From positions 1,550,001 to 1,614,000 of the forward strand of contig CALYLX010000142.1 of NCBI GenBank assembly GCA_944990035.1: a DNA stretch of 64,000 nt. The letters are read 5' to 3'. Below are positions 47,301 through 57,682 of this stretch, piece by piece. A model generated the notes under the pieces. That model was not told the origin of the DNA. It searched no databases and saw nothing but the letters and a program-made list of their open reading frames with translations. The stretch comes from Clitopilus passeckerianus. Lineage: Eukaryota; Basidiomycota; Agaricomycetes; Agaricales; Entolomataceae. A program made the position numbers and the translations under genes. Each line of letters opens with the position of its first letter. The stretch's first letter is position 1.

Positions 47301-50300
47301 TGCAGAAGGACATTGAGCTCAAGGATCTTCAATCTCGGCTTGACAAGACCGTAGGCACCTTGATTCTTTCTTTTTCCCAGCCTACTCACAGTTCGTTGCA
47401 GATCAATGACTTTTCTACATCTCGAGAGGATCTCGTGGAAGCTCAAACCTCCAAGAAGCACCTGGAAGAACGAGTTGAAGATCTCACACGACAGCTGCAA
47501 GGTAACGAGGAGAAGCTTGCTGTCTATGAACGCCGATCCAGCTCTACCAATACTGTTGCTCATCATCAAGACCCCAGCCTGAGCCAGGAACAGCAACTCC
47601 AGGCAGAAGTTGCTGAGTTACGGTATGTGAACATATTCCCTGATTGTTGGTAGGTCGCTGAACGAACTCCTTGCAGTTCTGCATTGAAAGTGGCCGAAGT
47701 TGACCTGGCTAAAGCTCGTCGCCACGTTCAGCAATTCCAGGAGATTAGCCAGGCGAACGAACAAGCTTTGTCGAATCTCAATACCACCTTCGATGAGTAC
47801 AGGTCATCAACGGAGGCAGAAATTGCTCGTCATGAGGTGTGTCTGCTTTTCCTATCCCTAAATCAGCTTTCTGACAGCTGTTCAGTCTGAATGCCAATCA
47901 TTGCAAGCCAAGCTCAAGGCTGCCGAAGAAGAGCTCGCCAATTCAGCAAGCAAGCTTCGTGAGCTCCAGAAGTCCTTCGAAGGAGAACGAAGTGCTTGGT
48001 TGGCGGATAAGAAGACCCTTGAAGATACTATCGTCGATATGTCCACCTCTGAGAAACACTCTGAGAGCGATCGGGTTGCTCGCGAAGACGAGGTCAAAGG
48101 TCTCCGTGAACGAACAAAGGTATGTTCTTAGCTAAGAGCCGTCGGATTTGTATCTGATAATTTTTAGGCCGCTGAAGAGCGTTACTCCAATGAAGTCGTT
48201 TCTCATGCAGAATCCATCAAGACAATTGAAACCCTCAGACGCGAGCTCTCCACAGCTCAATCCTCCGCTCGGGAGAACCTCACAAGTGCGGAGACAGCCA
48301 AGGCCAATCTTGCTACCTCCGGGGCTAGTTGGACTCAGCAGAAGGCCTCCTTAGAGAAGGAAATTTCGGACCTTAACATTCGGTTCGCTGCCTTGCGCTT
48401 CCTGGCTTGTTACCGTTCTAACCATCATCCAGTGCTAAGGACCTTGCGTCTCAGAACGCCATTCTCCACCAGCACCTCGAGTCAGTCAGTTCGCAGGCAA
48501 ATCGTATCAGAGCAGCTGTCACTTCCACCACAAGTGCGGCAGAAGGGGAAGGAACTGGAGATCCTGAGGGCAAACTATCTGAGCTTCGGGCTGTCGTCTC
48601 TTATCTTCGTAAGGAGAAGGAGATCGTCGATCTACAACTAGAGCTTGTCAAGAAGGAGAATGCCCGCCTCAAATTGAATGTCGAGCATCTGAACAAGAAT
48701 CTTGATGAGACAAGGAGGCTACTCTCCGAGGTATGCCTGCTTACTCTGAGTATTACCTGGATCAAAGCTGATATTATTGCAGGAACGAGAGAAAGCCGTC
48801 CAGGGTGCAGCGTCTGCAGCCCAGCATGAGGAGCTAATGGCCCGTATCGAAATGGTCAACATGCTTCGAGAAAGCAACGGTTCATTGCGAGCAAGTTCTG
48901 AGGCCAATGGGAAGAAAGCTCAAGAACTCCAGGGCAAGCTTGACAAGTTAACGGCAGAGCTTGATCCAGCTAAGGAACATGCTCGTGCTGCCCAAGCAGA
49001 GCTGGAGGCATGCAAGGGTCAGTTGAAACGTCTAGAAGACGAGAGTCGTCGATGGCAAGAGAGGAATGCGCAACTTCTTAGCAAAGTGAGTCTGGAGCAC
49101 AACTACTTGTCTCTCTGAACTCACCATAATAATACAGTACGACCGCATCGATCCTGCTGAGGTTCAAGCTCTCCGCGATGAGATTGAACAACTCAAAGTC
49201 GCTAAGGCGGGAGCTGAGCAGGCAGTGGAGCAAGCGAAGACGGAGTCTGGAGAAGACAACAAAAAGCTGCGGGAAACGAATGCCGCCCATGAGCAGAAGG
49301 TGCGACCACTAGTTGTTGCCACCCAACATGAAGTCTTACAGACCCTATCTAGATTTCTAGTCTCAAGGCCCACATCACTCGTAACCTCGACATATTCAAG
49401 AACAAGATCGCTGCTGCCAATACGCAGAAGACAAACCTCGAAGAGGAGAAGGCAAAATTGGAGGCCAGAGTTGCAGAACTCGAGAAACAGATTGCCGACC
49501 AGGCTGCTGCCTCATCGACTGAGCCTGCAGGCTCGGCTGCATCTGTCGAGGTTGTAGCTGCCAAGCAAGCCGAGATCGTAAGGAATCTTGATATTTCTTC
49601 ACCATTATTGGCCTAACTCGCATTCTCCAGACCGCCCTGCAGGAGGAGAAAACCAAACTGCTCGCCGAGAAGGCTGCCTTGGAACAGGCTGCTGCTGCTG
49701 CTGCTAGTACTGCAACTACCACCCCCGTACCTTCTGGAGATGCCTCAAATACTGCCTGGGCATCGGAGAAGGCGGCACTCATCAGCGAGCGTGACCAAGC
49801 ACTGGAAAAACTCAAGGTTGCAACTGAAGAAGTCCAGAGGTCGGCTGAAGAGGCAAAGAATTTCAAGCGACAGAGCGTAAGTGGTATTCGTCATGATTTG
49901 CAACCTGTGTCTGAGATGCCTGCAGGAGAACTTCCAGATGAGGATCCAGTCGATGATGAAGGCGAAAGCCACCACGGATGAACGCCTTGCTGCTGCCGAG
50001 AAAGCTGTAGGCGAAGCTCAAGCGGGTTCATCCGACGATACTATCAAACGACATGCAGAAGAGCTCAAGCAGCTGGCAACGAAACATCAAGAAGAGCTCA
50101 AGGCCGCGGTTGAAGCAGCCAAGAAAGAAGCTACTACCTCCGCCTCCACCTCCACCGTGCCCACAGATGAAGCAACACAAGCTAAAATCGACGCTGCAGT
50201 TGCAGAGCATAAATCGGCCTTGGAGGAAGAACACAAGAAGGAGATTGAAAAGGCTTTGGAGAATGGGAGGCAGGAAATGGCGATGAAGAGCAAGCTGAAA

Positions 50301-50918
50301 GACTCGCAGCTTGTGAGAGCTCAGAAGAAGGTGAAGGACCTAGAGGCACAGATCTTGGAATGGAAGAGCAAAGGGTTAATTCCTGACCCGGCACCTGCTA
50401 CGGCAGCTGCAGCCTCAACAGCCTCAACTTCTACTGCAGCTAGCACCGCCACTCCAACAAAGCCTACTCCTGCTACACCAGCTAATGCCAACGGGGTTCC
50501 GGCCAAACCTGCTGGAACAGCAGCGGCCACGCCGACTGCTGCTCGGGGAGGCGCAGGTAGAGGGGCTGTGACTCGAGGAAGAGTATTACAGCGCGCAATG
50601 GGAGGAGCCGGCAGGGGAGCAGCACCAGGAGCAGTACGGGCTACACCCTCACAAGTGTCTACTGGGCCTGCCACTGGAGCCACCTCTGGCGCTGCAAATT
50701 CATCCGCAGGAGGTGTTTCAATCATGGGAGCAGCAAACAAGAGGCCGAGAGAGGCTGTTGAGGGCGCGGCGGCGAGCGGCGATGATTCATTGGCGAAGAG
50801 ATTAAAACCTGCGCCGGCAGAGGGTCAGACTGCAGTAACTAAGCCTGTACAGATCAGACGGCCTGGACCAGGGACTGGTGGTGCCGGTGCTGCTGGGGCA
50901 GGAGGAGCAGCAACGTGA
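44312..50918 (+). CDS. Nuclear pore basket protein Mlp1/TPR homologue
   Basis: Very large, multi-exon coiled-coil nucleoporin of the nuclear basket, which tethers mRNP surveillance and spindle checkpoint factors at the pore. Start ATG 44312: MTKTRRQAKAASSGGGHGDG, followed by the N-terminal block IDLESLSSLVGIPVETAEQE. Almost everything from 44500 to 50350 is heptad-rich coiled coil (for example ELDESRAELEKRDVELDQAL). The TPR/Mlp1-2 family segment appears near 45830-46080 (YADYVRIQDELAKKTLEYEY, then INQQREEYERLQLEA). The C-terminal about 180 residues are Ala/Thr/Gly-rich with an RG-rich patch (GRGAVTRGRVLQRAMGG) and NLS-like NKRPREA and AKRLKPAP. Stop at 50916-50918. All exons examined are open and short introns are canonical. 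Length and domain order match Mlp1/TPR. Confidence 0.9.
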
Positions 50919-51596
50919 TGACGCTCCTACTCGTATTTCATCCGTTTACTGAGCAGACTGTAATTGTACCAATAGCATTATTTCTAGTACTTTTCGCACT
51001 TTTCCTTTTCTAATACTTTATGTATCGCATGTACCGCTGTTATCAAACGCAATTTTTTTTCCTTGCTCTTCAATTGCAAGTATCTGATTCTTGCCGTCAG
51101 TCAATCGATTGATAGGCTGTGGCGCATTTTGATTGTGATCTACAGTACTGTACTGAAAGAAAGATTGATGGATCCCAAGGACGGTCCACGAATGGATACT
51201 CTAAGTCTGGTAGGTGCCCTAACTACAATAAAGTAACCGAGAAAGAAATTTTAAACCCCCTTTTTCTCGTCCGATGCCAGCGCTCAAATTATACGGATAT
51301 CTGGTATCTCCTTGGTTAGTGCAAAGGCGGCGATTAACGAGTCAGAAGGAGGCTGTCCCGATACTCTTGTTGATGTCTGTTCCTTGCCCATGCTGATGTT
51401 CCATTGCACGAGAGCTCGCACTGTGATGCGATTGTTGGCTTAATATTTCCTGGGGTCGGCTATCTGCTCAAGCCGAAAGCTCCTCACAAGTACTTCGATC
51501 ATGTATCCTTCCTGCACTAGCTCTTCACAGTAGCGCGTCTGTAGATACTCCCTATGAGCGCTAGTGATAATAAAAGTTTGGAATGGAGAAAAACTA
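50919..51596. other. Intergenic; no supported gene
   Basis: 3' flank of the nucleoporin gene, then sequence up to the 3' end of the rearranged secreted-protein gene body. No motif-bearing frame. Confidence 0.45.
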
Positions 51597-52068
51597 TCAG
51601 TTGCCGCCGACTACTCTAACGACTTCGCCGGCAAGCCCATCGTTACTTTGTAGTTCAAAAATAATCGATTGAACTGCCTGTAATCACACATTAGTCCTTC
51701 TCGGAAACGTAGGGTTGGTTGGCGGAGTACTTACATTGGCTGTGTTTGCCACAGCAACACCCGCAGCCTGTTCGGTATTCGCAGCTACTCCTCCAAGAAC
51801 CTGTCGATGTGGCGTTCAATGAAGACAGAGCAGAAAAATGCGTGTATTCTCACATGGAACAAAGTAGCAAATGCATCGCCGAGAAGATCCGCGAACTGTG
51901 CAGTGCCTTTCGTGGCCCCAGCAACTCCTCTACCAACCCCAGTGGTAAATGGATTAACCACTCCCTGAACAGCAGGCTTGGTAAGACTTAATGCCCCCAT
52001 GTTCTTCGTTGTTCAACTTTTGAGTTGCTTGGTCCCGCTTGAACATGTTTCCTAATCGGCGCAAGGTG
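51597..52068 (-). pseudogene. Secreted-protein family, copy 1: detached gene body (no promoter or signal peptide)
   Basis: The minus strand carries the family's C-terminal two-thirds. Exon pieces are 51854-52068, 51735-51800 (66 nt) and 51597-51677 (81 nt); the last two have exactly the lengths found in copies 2 and 3. Recognisable blocks are GNMFKRDQA, VVNPFTTGVGRGVAGATKGT, DLLGDAFATLFH, LGGVAANTEQAAGVAVANTA and the ending VVRVVGGN-stop. A frameshift lies at the run of Gs near 51985-51990, between the EEHGG and SLTKPAVQ frames. Homology begins at the Arg-Ala-Leu codons (GC.CCTTGCGC, 52068). Upstream on the minus strand, instead of a signal-peptide exon, lies the distal end of the family's promoter in the opposite orientation. 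So it has neither start nor promoter in place. Confidence 0.82.
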
Positions 52069-52846
52069 CACACTTTCTCTCGCCTGCCACTGTGGCGTCC
52101 TCTTTGTTCGATATACTTGTTATTCGATCCCGACAATATTATGGATGTCACCCGTGAACACTGAGGGGCTTCTCGCTAACTTTGCCTTCTTGGATGTCTT
52201 CAATCTGCCTAGAATCTGGTTGTGTGACTAGATAAAGCCTACTGTCTGTGTTAGAACACTATTGTTGGAACTCTCGACTCGTGTATGGCCACGCAAACTG
52301 GGGAGGTTCTAACACTGTAGTCGATGTTATGAACTTAAGCCATGTATGATCCATTCATCCATCTCGCTCTTCTTTCGTGAGATCCCCGATTTTATGAATC
52401 CTGGGCAGCGTCCCGACGCTCTAATGTCCGACGAATCATATTCGGGACATTCTTCACAATAATTTTTCAAGAATTCACTTCCTGAACCCTCTACACTAGC
52501 TGCTCTCGGAAGAGCACGATTTTAGCTCTCTGATCTCTGATGCTATAGGCTGGGACATTACGGCTTATTATCCCCCTACTCCGATGGCCGGCCGATTCGT
52601 AATCTAGTGCTCCAGTGCTGCTCTATAGACGAGGATAAAAAGCCGACGAATCCAATGAGCTTTCCTCACTAGTCATCCAACTGTCTTCTTCAGCAACATG
52701 GTTCGCAAGATCGCCTTCACTTCTCTCCTCGCTCTCGTGGGACTTACCGTCTCCGTCTCCGCTGCGCCTGCACCCGTCGTCACTGTTCGTGGCACCGTAG
52801 TCAACCCCGAGATCTTTGCTCCCGAGAAGAACCGCAGCCTTATCGC
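52069..52846 (+). other. Secreted-protein family, copy 1: promoter and signal-peptide half, inverted relative to its body
   Basis: From CACTTTCTCTCGCCTGCC (52071) to the first coding half this follows the 5' region of copies 2 (59228 on), 3 (61347 on) and 4 (63397 on), including a shared region before the TATA-like box and the ATG 52698. Coding homology runs through MVRKIAFTSLLALVGLTVSV, APAPVVTVRGTVV and APEKNR, then ends within about ten bases of the same codons at which the minus-strand body begins. The pair is therefore complementary: nothing is duplicated and almost nothing is missing. Confidence 0.75.
52634..52642 (+). promoter_or_regulatory. TATA-like box, copy 1
   Basis: GATAAAAAG 64 bases before the ATG at 52698, in the same place as in copies 2 and 3. 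Confidence 0.6.
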
Positions 52847-52976
52847 TGCTAACCACCTTAGAGAGGTAAAGACACCTACAGGAATTTCGCCTGCTCACTC
52901 TCTCCGATCGAAGCCCCAGATTCGGCACGAGATGATTGAGGAGTCGTTGAGCTACCGAGGAAGTGAGCAGTTTTGA
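52698..52976 (+). CDS. Chimeric 92-aa ORF: family signal peptide plus new tail
   Basis: ATG 52698 with the family signal peptide (MVRKIAFTSLLALVGLTVSV...APAP) and pro-segment up to EKNR, then a tail unrelated to the family (LIAANHLREVKTPTGIS ... SYRGSEQF) ending at TGA 52976. The family promoter and TATA-like element are intact upstream. If transcribed it would give a secreted 70-residue peptide lacking the Kex2-like KR and the Gly-rich body. A GTAAAG donor at the AGAG|GTAAAG position near 52865 could instead splice onward. Expression is unknown. Confidence 0.5.
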   Translation: MVRKIAFTSLLALVGLTVSVSAAPAPVVTVRGTVVNPEIFAPEKNRSLIAANHLREVKTPTGISPAHSLRSKPQIRHEMIEESLSYRGSEQF

Positions 52977-53384
52977 GTTCATATCCCTGTGCCAAATGCC
53001 CATTGTCTCAGGAACTCGGTGAACTCGGTGTCATAGGAGTGTAGCCGTTTGTACGCCCAAAAATATACGACTGACAATTGTGCTTTGTCGCCTGGACGGT
53101 GGACGGATTCGAAGAGACAAAAGCGACACGTTTGCATCACCAGAATTCATCAAGCACATAAGCCAATCAGAGGCTAATCTAATCTACTACCAACTTGCGA
53201 TGGCGTCTAGATCGCAATTTCATCCTTTTGCTTTGAACAGGTCTCAAACGTCTAAAGTTGAAGACTCTATTTGGGAGTAATCTCAGCGACAGGATAATTA
53301 ATAACATTCCGCACTTAGAAACTCCAATATGTCATCCTCTGCTGTCACGGTGGGCTGTCTCTAATTGGAGAACTTTACGGGCGC
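52977..53384. other. Intergenic; no supported gene
   Basis: Sequence to the right of the rearranged gene; under the inversion model it was the upstream flank of the original minus-strand gene. Nothing recognised. Confidence 0.4.
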
Positions 53385-53800
53385 TAAGTAGAAATCCAAG
53401 AAATTATGGCAATATGGTCGAGATTCCCTTGACCCGCATTGTGCTTATTCTGAGTTGGTCGTTGCCACGGGGTTTATGGAAACACAGTTCTTGACTCGGT
53501 CCTTGGACTAGTTCGCACTGCTTGCGGTGCTGAATTTGTATTCATACTATGGTGCACCCTATTCAGAAACGACCTGGGTATGACAGCCGATCGGGTAGGC
53601 ACTGGTGTGACCAGCAAGACCACCCCGGACAAGGATGAATCCCAGAGACCGAAAGGAATGCAGCGTTTCATGCAATGCGTGGTTTAGAAATGATATGACA
53701 ATCAGCCCTGAATTGGGTGCCTATAGTCGATGCATCACGACCGGGCGTCGTAGGAGTCTCTTCAGGAGTTCATGATTACTTTTTATCCATCGTGTTCTCG
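53385..53800 (-). repeat. Dispersed repeat, copy C (reverse orientation)
   Basis: Reverse complement aligns with copies A and B over about 400 bases, closest to B (shared GCACCGCAAGCAGTGCGAA, GTTTCCATAAACCCCGTGGC). It lies about 540 bases from the rearranged secreted-protein gene. Confidence 0.7.
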
Positions 53801-53895
53801 TAGTCAAAGGTACGACGTTTAGAAAATACGCTAAGATCCATCGGACAACGTGGCTTCCGCCCAACGATACACCTCTGAATTAGGCGTTCACAGCC

Positions 53896-54498
53896 TCAGA
53901 TTGCATTACAGGCTTGCATTATTTCTTCGACCATTTCTCGGAATTTCGTCTCCCCTGCTTCATCCATAATATCGTAGTTCCAGCGCTCCCGGGGTGCAGT
54001 GTCAGTTTCGTATGCAGAGTCACGGAGAATGGGCCATGGATCGATAGGTTCGCCGGCACGATTGGTCAAGAAGCAGACTTGAGTTCCCATCGCACTGACG
54101 GCATATAAAGTCGGGTTAGGGCAGTCATCTACGGGTGACCAGGCGATATTAATTTCCGGAGAGCAAATCTAGATGATAGATCTGGACGAACCAAACATAT
54201 CCCTAATCCGACTTCGGATTTGTGAATCGGCGGCTTCACGTCTGGAGGGGTAGCGGAGGTCGGCGGGTGGGTGCAGTGCTAGAATGAGGACAGGTTTATC
54301 TTCAAGCAGGACCTCGAATAAGACGAGAGCGTCCCAAAATTCGCGCGAAGGGGGAATGCACCGAGGAAAAACTGTAAACGAAGTCTCTGGAGGAAACAAA
54401 CTATGGAGAAGTTTATTGTAAGCACCCATGAAGTCATTCTTGTAGGGATTGACGGGGATCTTTTCGAATTGACGGACAACACGGAATGGCCAAGGCAT
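53896..54498 (-). pseudogene. Agaricomycete accessory protein ('R..AD.Q.R.R' family), interrupted by a TAG codon
   Basis: A single frame from MPWPFRVVRQFEKIPVNPYK (54498) runs to EEIMQACNAI-stop (53896). Family features are FPRCIPPSREFWDALVLFEV, then SRREAADSQIRSRIRDMF, then YAVSAMGTQVCFLTNRAG and a terminal WNYDIMDEAGETKFREMVEE. I recall this arrangement (R.AAD.QMR.R followed by GISA.GT) from many uncharacterised mushroom proteins. The frame contains one TAG at 54169-54171, right after DMFGSSRSII and before ICSPEINIAW. Both sides stay in the same frame. A GT...AG intron covering it would be only 23-47 bases with weak donors, so a nonsense mutation is the simpler reading. A sequencing error or readthrough is possible. 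Confidence 0.6.
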
Positions 54499-54857
54499 AC
54501 TGCTAAGAATAATTAATAAATATTGATGATGTTGGTGGTCGAAGTTGACCAATGACTTTTGTAATAAAGCCCGAAATCTGATGAAGTTTGTTCAGGTGTG
54601 GCAAATGTCTACAAATAGCCCATTGAGAGGGAGCCCGCGAGTTCGAACCTAGCGGCGGGCAAACCTTTCCGCAGTCCTACAAGCCTTGTTCAGGCCATAC
54701 CCTAACGAAACGACCACAGATGACGACCGCAATGATGAGCGTACTGCACTTTCTATATTATTGCTTCATCGCATTCATGCAGTAGGCGAGTGATGGCTGT
54801 CCATTGAGCACCAGCATATTCGCATGTACACAAATACAACTCAGAAATCTCTGCCTA
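54499..54857. other. Intergenic; no supported gene
   Basis: Promoter of the interrupted gene and 3' flank of the nucleotidyltransferase-fold gene. It contains GAGTTCGAACCTAGC (near 54630), which resembles a tRNA T-arm, but no cloverleaf can be built around it. Confidence 0.45.
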
Positions 54858-56488
54858 TCATGGGCGAAACCCAGTCGCCCTCCACTTCGCAAGGAACTCT
54901 GGATACATGGAACAGAAGCCGCGCACTCTGACCGCAGAATCCTCCACAAAAGTTGAACCAAATAGTCTTCTGTCAAACCACGGTTGCCTCCTTCCCAGCT
55001 CTTCCATAAGGTCCAGCTCGAGCATTCCTTTCAGGTCCTCCGCCTCTCTCTTCTTCCTGATCACACTCAGCGCCCCCGGCGAGTCGTCATGGTGGCTCCA
55101 ACTCTGTAGCTTGTACAGCAAGAGAAGCGAAAATGGTATTAGAGGCAGACCTTCATCCCAGTGGATGACCGAGGAGGGTATATAAAGAAGATCAGAGGTG
55201 CTGGGACAAGCGAGCTTGATTTTACAAGACGAAGCCGTTGTCAGGGGACTTTTTGAGCCAGAAAGGCAGTAGTGAAGGACTTTTTGGCCACTTGCTGCAT
55301 CGGCAGGCGCTAGCAAGAAGTGCTCTGGATCGATTTGGACGAGTGCAGCCTTGACTCCTTTGATAGTGCGTCTACTACCCAAAGGATGGGAAGGAGGGGG
55401 AAGCACCAGAATATCGACGTCCTGTCTCTCCGTGTCAATACTGGGCTGCTAATTCATCAAGAAAGCAGAAACCTACATCGGGTGATCGAACAGAACCGTA
55501 CATGAAGCATGCTAAGCTCCCAAAGATTGCTGAGGGTATGTCCATAGATTGTAACAGATAAACGACCCGCTGTGCAGCAAGAGAGATTAACTGCACTCGG
55601 CTCGAGTTCTTGATATCGTCAAGTTGCAGCAACACGTCCTTAGTTGTCAAATTGGGCGGGTCTGTAATATTGAAGGCCTGGGCTATACGGGCAGGTGTGG
55701 AGGTAGCAGGAATGGTGTCTTGCAAGTCGGACGGCGTGGCGGTTGCAGGAGAGTCAGGGGTTGCAAACTCCCTCAGCTTTGGATCGAGTCCTATTTTGAA
55801 CCAGAGGTCCGATGAGCTCGGGTAACTCTTGCAGTACTCCACAACTCTCGTAATACCGAGTTGACGCCATTTGGCGATGCTTGTATTGGTTTTGACCAAG
55901 TGTTCAAGAAGAGGGTCGATTTCACGGTTGCGGTGCATGGTTTGGACTTCCTTCGTCGAGTTCGTTTGCTTTATGGCATTGTGCGCCCTGGACCATAGCG
56001 AGAGCCTGGCGGACAGGACGTATTCTGCACAGGCATACGGTAGCCCGTCAACAGCCCAAATGGGCTGCACGTCGCGTTCCTCGAGTGTTGACGCTATATA
56101 AACTTCGACGACCATAGCTTTCCACTGCCCGGTAAATCGAGCATGCGTGAAGGACAAAATTGTAGAATCCTTCAACTCGAAGCCACCATTGGGACTGTTG
56201 GTGGGGAAGTCTGCGATTAAACGCTTCAGCTTGTCGTTTGAAGGCTTGGCCTCCATGCAAATGCCCGGCATTATAATCACGGCCTCAACATTCTAAGGAG
56301 CGGAGTTCAGGGTTAGATAAACTGTACGAGGGGCATCGTTAACTTACTGTAGGTGGCCTTGAACCGCCATAAACAAAACATGCAATCTCTCCGCTGAATA
56401 CGCAGATGTAACCAAGCTCAGCGCAGATCTGTTGGAAAGCCATTGCTGCTGCTTTGGAGACTTTCTCTCTGATTTCAAACGTATCCAT
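54858..56488 (-). CDS. Two-domain nucleotidyltransferase-fold protein
   Basis: Three exons, 56348-56488, 55477-56292 and 54858-55421, with two 55-nt introns at codon boundaries, encode 506 aa. The C-terminal part has a minimal-nucleotidyltransferase signature across the second junction: AIFGSLACFMYGSVRSPD|DVDILVLPPP (G-S ... h-D-h-D pattern, two acidic metal ligands). The N-terminal part repeats the fold: ICVFSGEIACFVYGGSRPPT|NVEAVIIMPG, again with the intron inside the motif, but the Asp pair is replaced by Asn/Glu and Gly-Ser by Gly-Glu. This suggests an internal duplication with a degenerate first half and a possibly active second half. Substrate is unknown. The start at 56488 (MDTFEIREKV) is the first ATG in the frame. 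It shares a 300-base divergent region with COX20. Confidence 0.75.
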
Positions 56489-56791
56489 AGCGTGGTGTTT
56501 GCAATTAACGGTAGGTGTTCGTCCTCGAGGGCTTGTGGGTCCATATACTTACTATGTGCCTCAAATGTACCTCGTGTTGAGTGAACATTCCCATGATAGA
56601 CGCTCAAAGCTGGTGTAAGCATCATGTTGAGTAGTTTGCTACTAGTCGCTATCCCAACCCTGGCGTGTCCCATCGAAGGCTAGTTCAAGGGCTGCGTGAG
56701 CACCGTGCTTTCGCCTGGCGGTTACGTTTACGTAATCCGACTTTACTCAAAGTCTACACCATACACCGTTACACAGTTTCGGCCATCCACG

Positions 56792-57245
56792 ATGTCCAGT
56801 CCCACTGCCACACCTCCGACCACCCAAGAACCCTCCGCAATCCCACCTCCGCCGTCGGCTCTCCCGGCACCCACGGGCTCCTGGCCTACCGACGTCTATA
56901 ACTCCATAGCAAACCTCACCACCATCCCCTGTGCTCGGACGTCTTTACTCAGTGGCATCGCAAGCGGACTGGGAATTGGAATAGTGAGAGGTCTGAGTGC
57001 TGGAGCGTTAGTTGCAGGGAATTGGGGTGTGGGCGCATTCGTTGCTGTTAGTTTGGGGAGTTTGTGAGTTACGATCATGATTCTATGTTCTGTTGAAGGA
57101 AGAACTAACAACGTGCGTTTATAGCCAAGTATGTCAACGTCAGATGGCTAGTGAGAGGGAGAAAGTGACAAAGATTATTGAGACTATGCCCCGGAAGCTT
57201 GCTAAAGAGGAGGGGTCTGCGAATGTAACAGAGGGGAAGTCATAA
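56792..57245 (+). CDS. COX20: Cytochrome c oxidase assembly protein COX20
   Basis: Mitochondrial inner-membrane chaperone for Cox2 maturation. Exons 56792-57063 and 57125-57245 encode 130 aa. After a Pro/Thr-rich N-terminus comes the family block TTIPCARTSLLSGIASGLGI (TM1), then AGALVAGNWGVGAFVAVSLG (TM2), then QVCQRQMASEREKVTKIIET, all characteristic of COX20/FAM36A (PCAR, NW.VG.F, C..R...E). An in-frame upstream ATG at 56696 adds 32 residues without conservation; I prefer 56792. Frame and intron are intact. Confidence 0.88.
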
Positions 57246-57682
57246 ACGTGATGTATATTTCGCGGAAATCAAGAGGGAGGTCAACCGTACCATGAAGTCG
57301 TACTGCGCCTCTAGACAACGTTGCCTTGGGTGTCCAACTGCGAGCCCAAGATGGACGAATTACGGAATGAAAGGTTTCCTTCCTATTCCTCGAGGTTCGG
57401 GTGGAGTAACGCTGCGCAAGTCTACGGTTTGGGTCGGGGAGAGGGGACAACGAAAAGTAGAAGTTCAATACATTTGAGTTCAATGCCACCAATTGTAATA
57501 ACGAAACCCCATATTTCATTCGTTTGACGCGTTCAGACGCGTCGGAGTCGTCTGCGAACGGCCCAGAGGAAGCGTCCATTCTACGTGTCTCTATATTCCG
57601 AATATAAGATATATGTGAATAGGGAGCGAAATTTAAATTCTACATGGTCCGAAATGAGCTCAGAGCCCGAAGGACGCAGGGT
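57246..57682. other. Intergenic between convergent genes
   Basis: 3' flanks of COX20 and the DUF3605 gene. No supported gene. The palindromic GGGTTCAAACCC near 57680 is discussed under rejected items. Confidence 0.45.

Noticed and set aside
50390..50740. Long Ala/Thr/Gly/Pro low-complexity tract in the Mlp1/TPR gene as a separate gene on either strand
   Set aside because: It continues the TPR reading frame to the stop; the minus-strand frame is its shadow.
54610..54660. GAGTTCGAACCTAGC resembling a tRNA T-arm/B-box
   Set aside because: The T-stem has a mismatch and no cloverleaf or A-box lies upstream at the proper distance.
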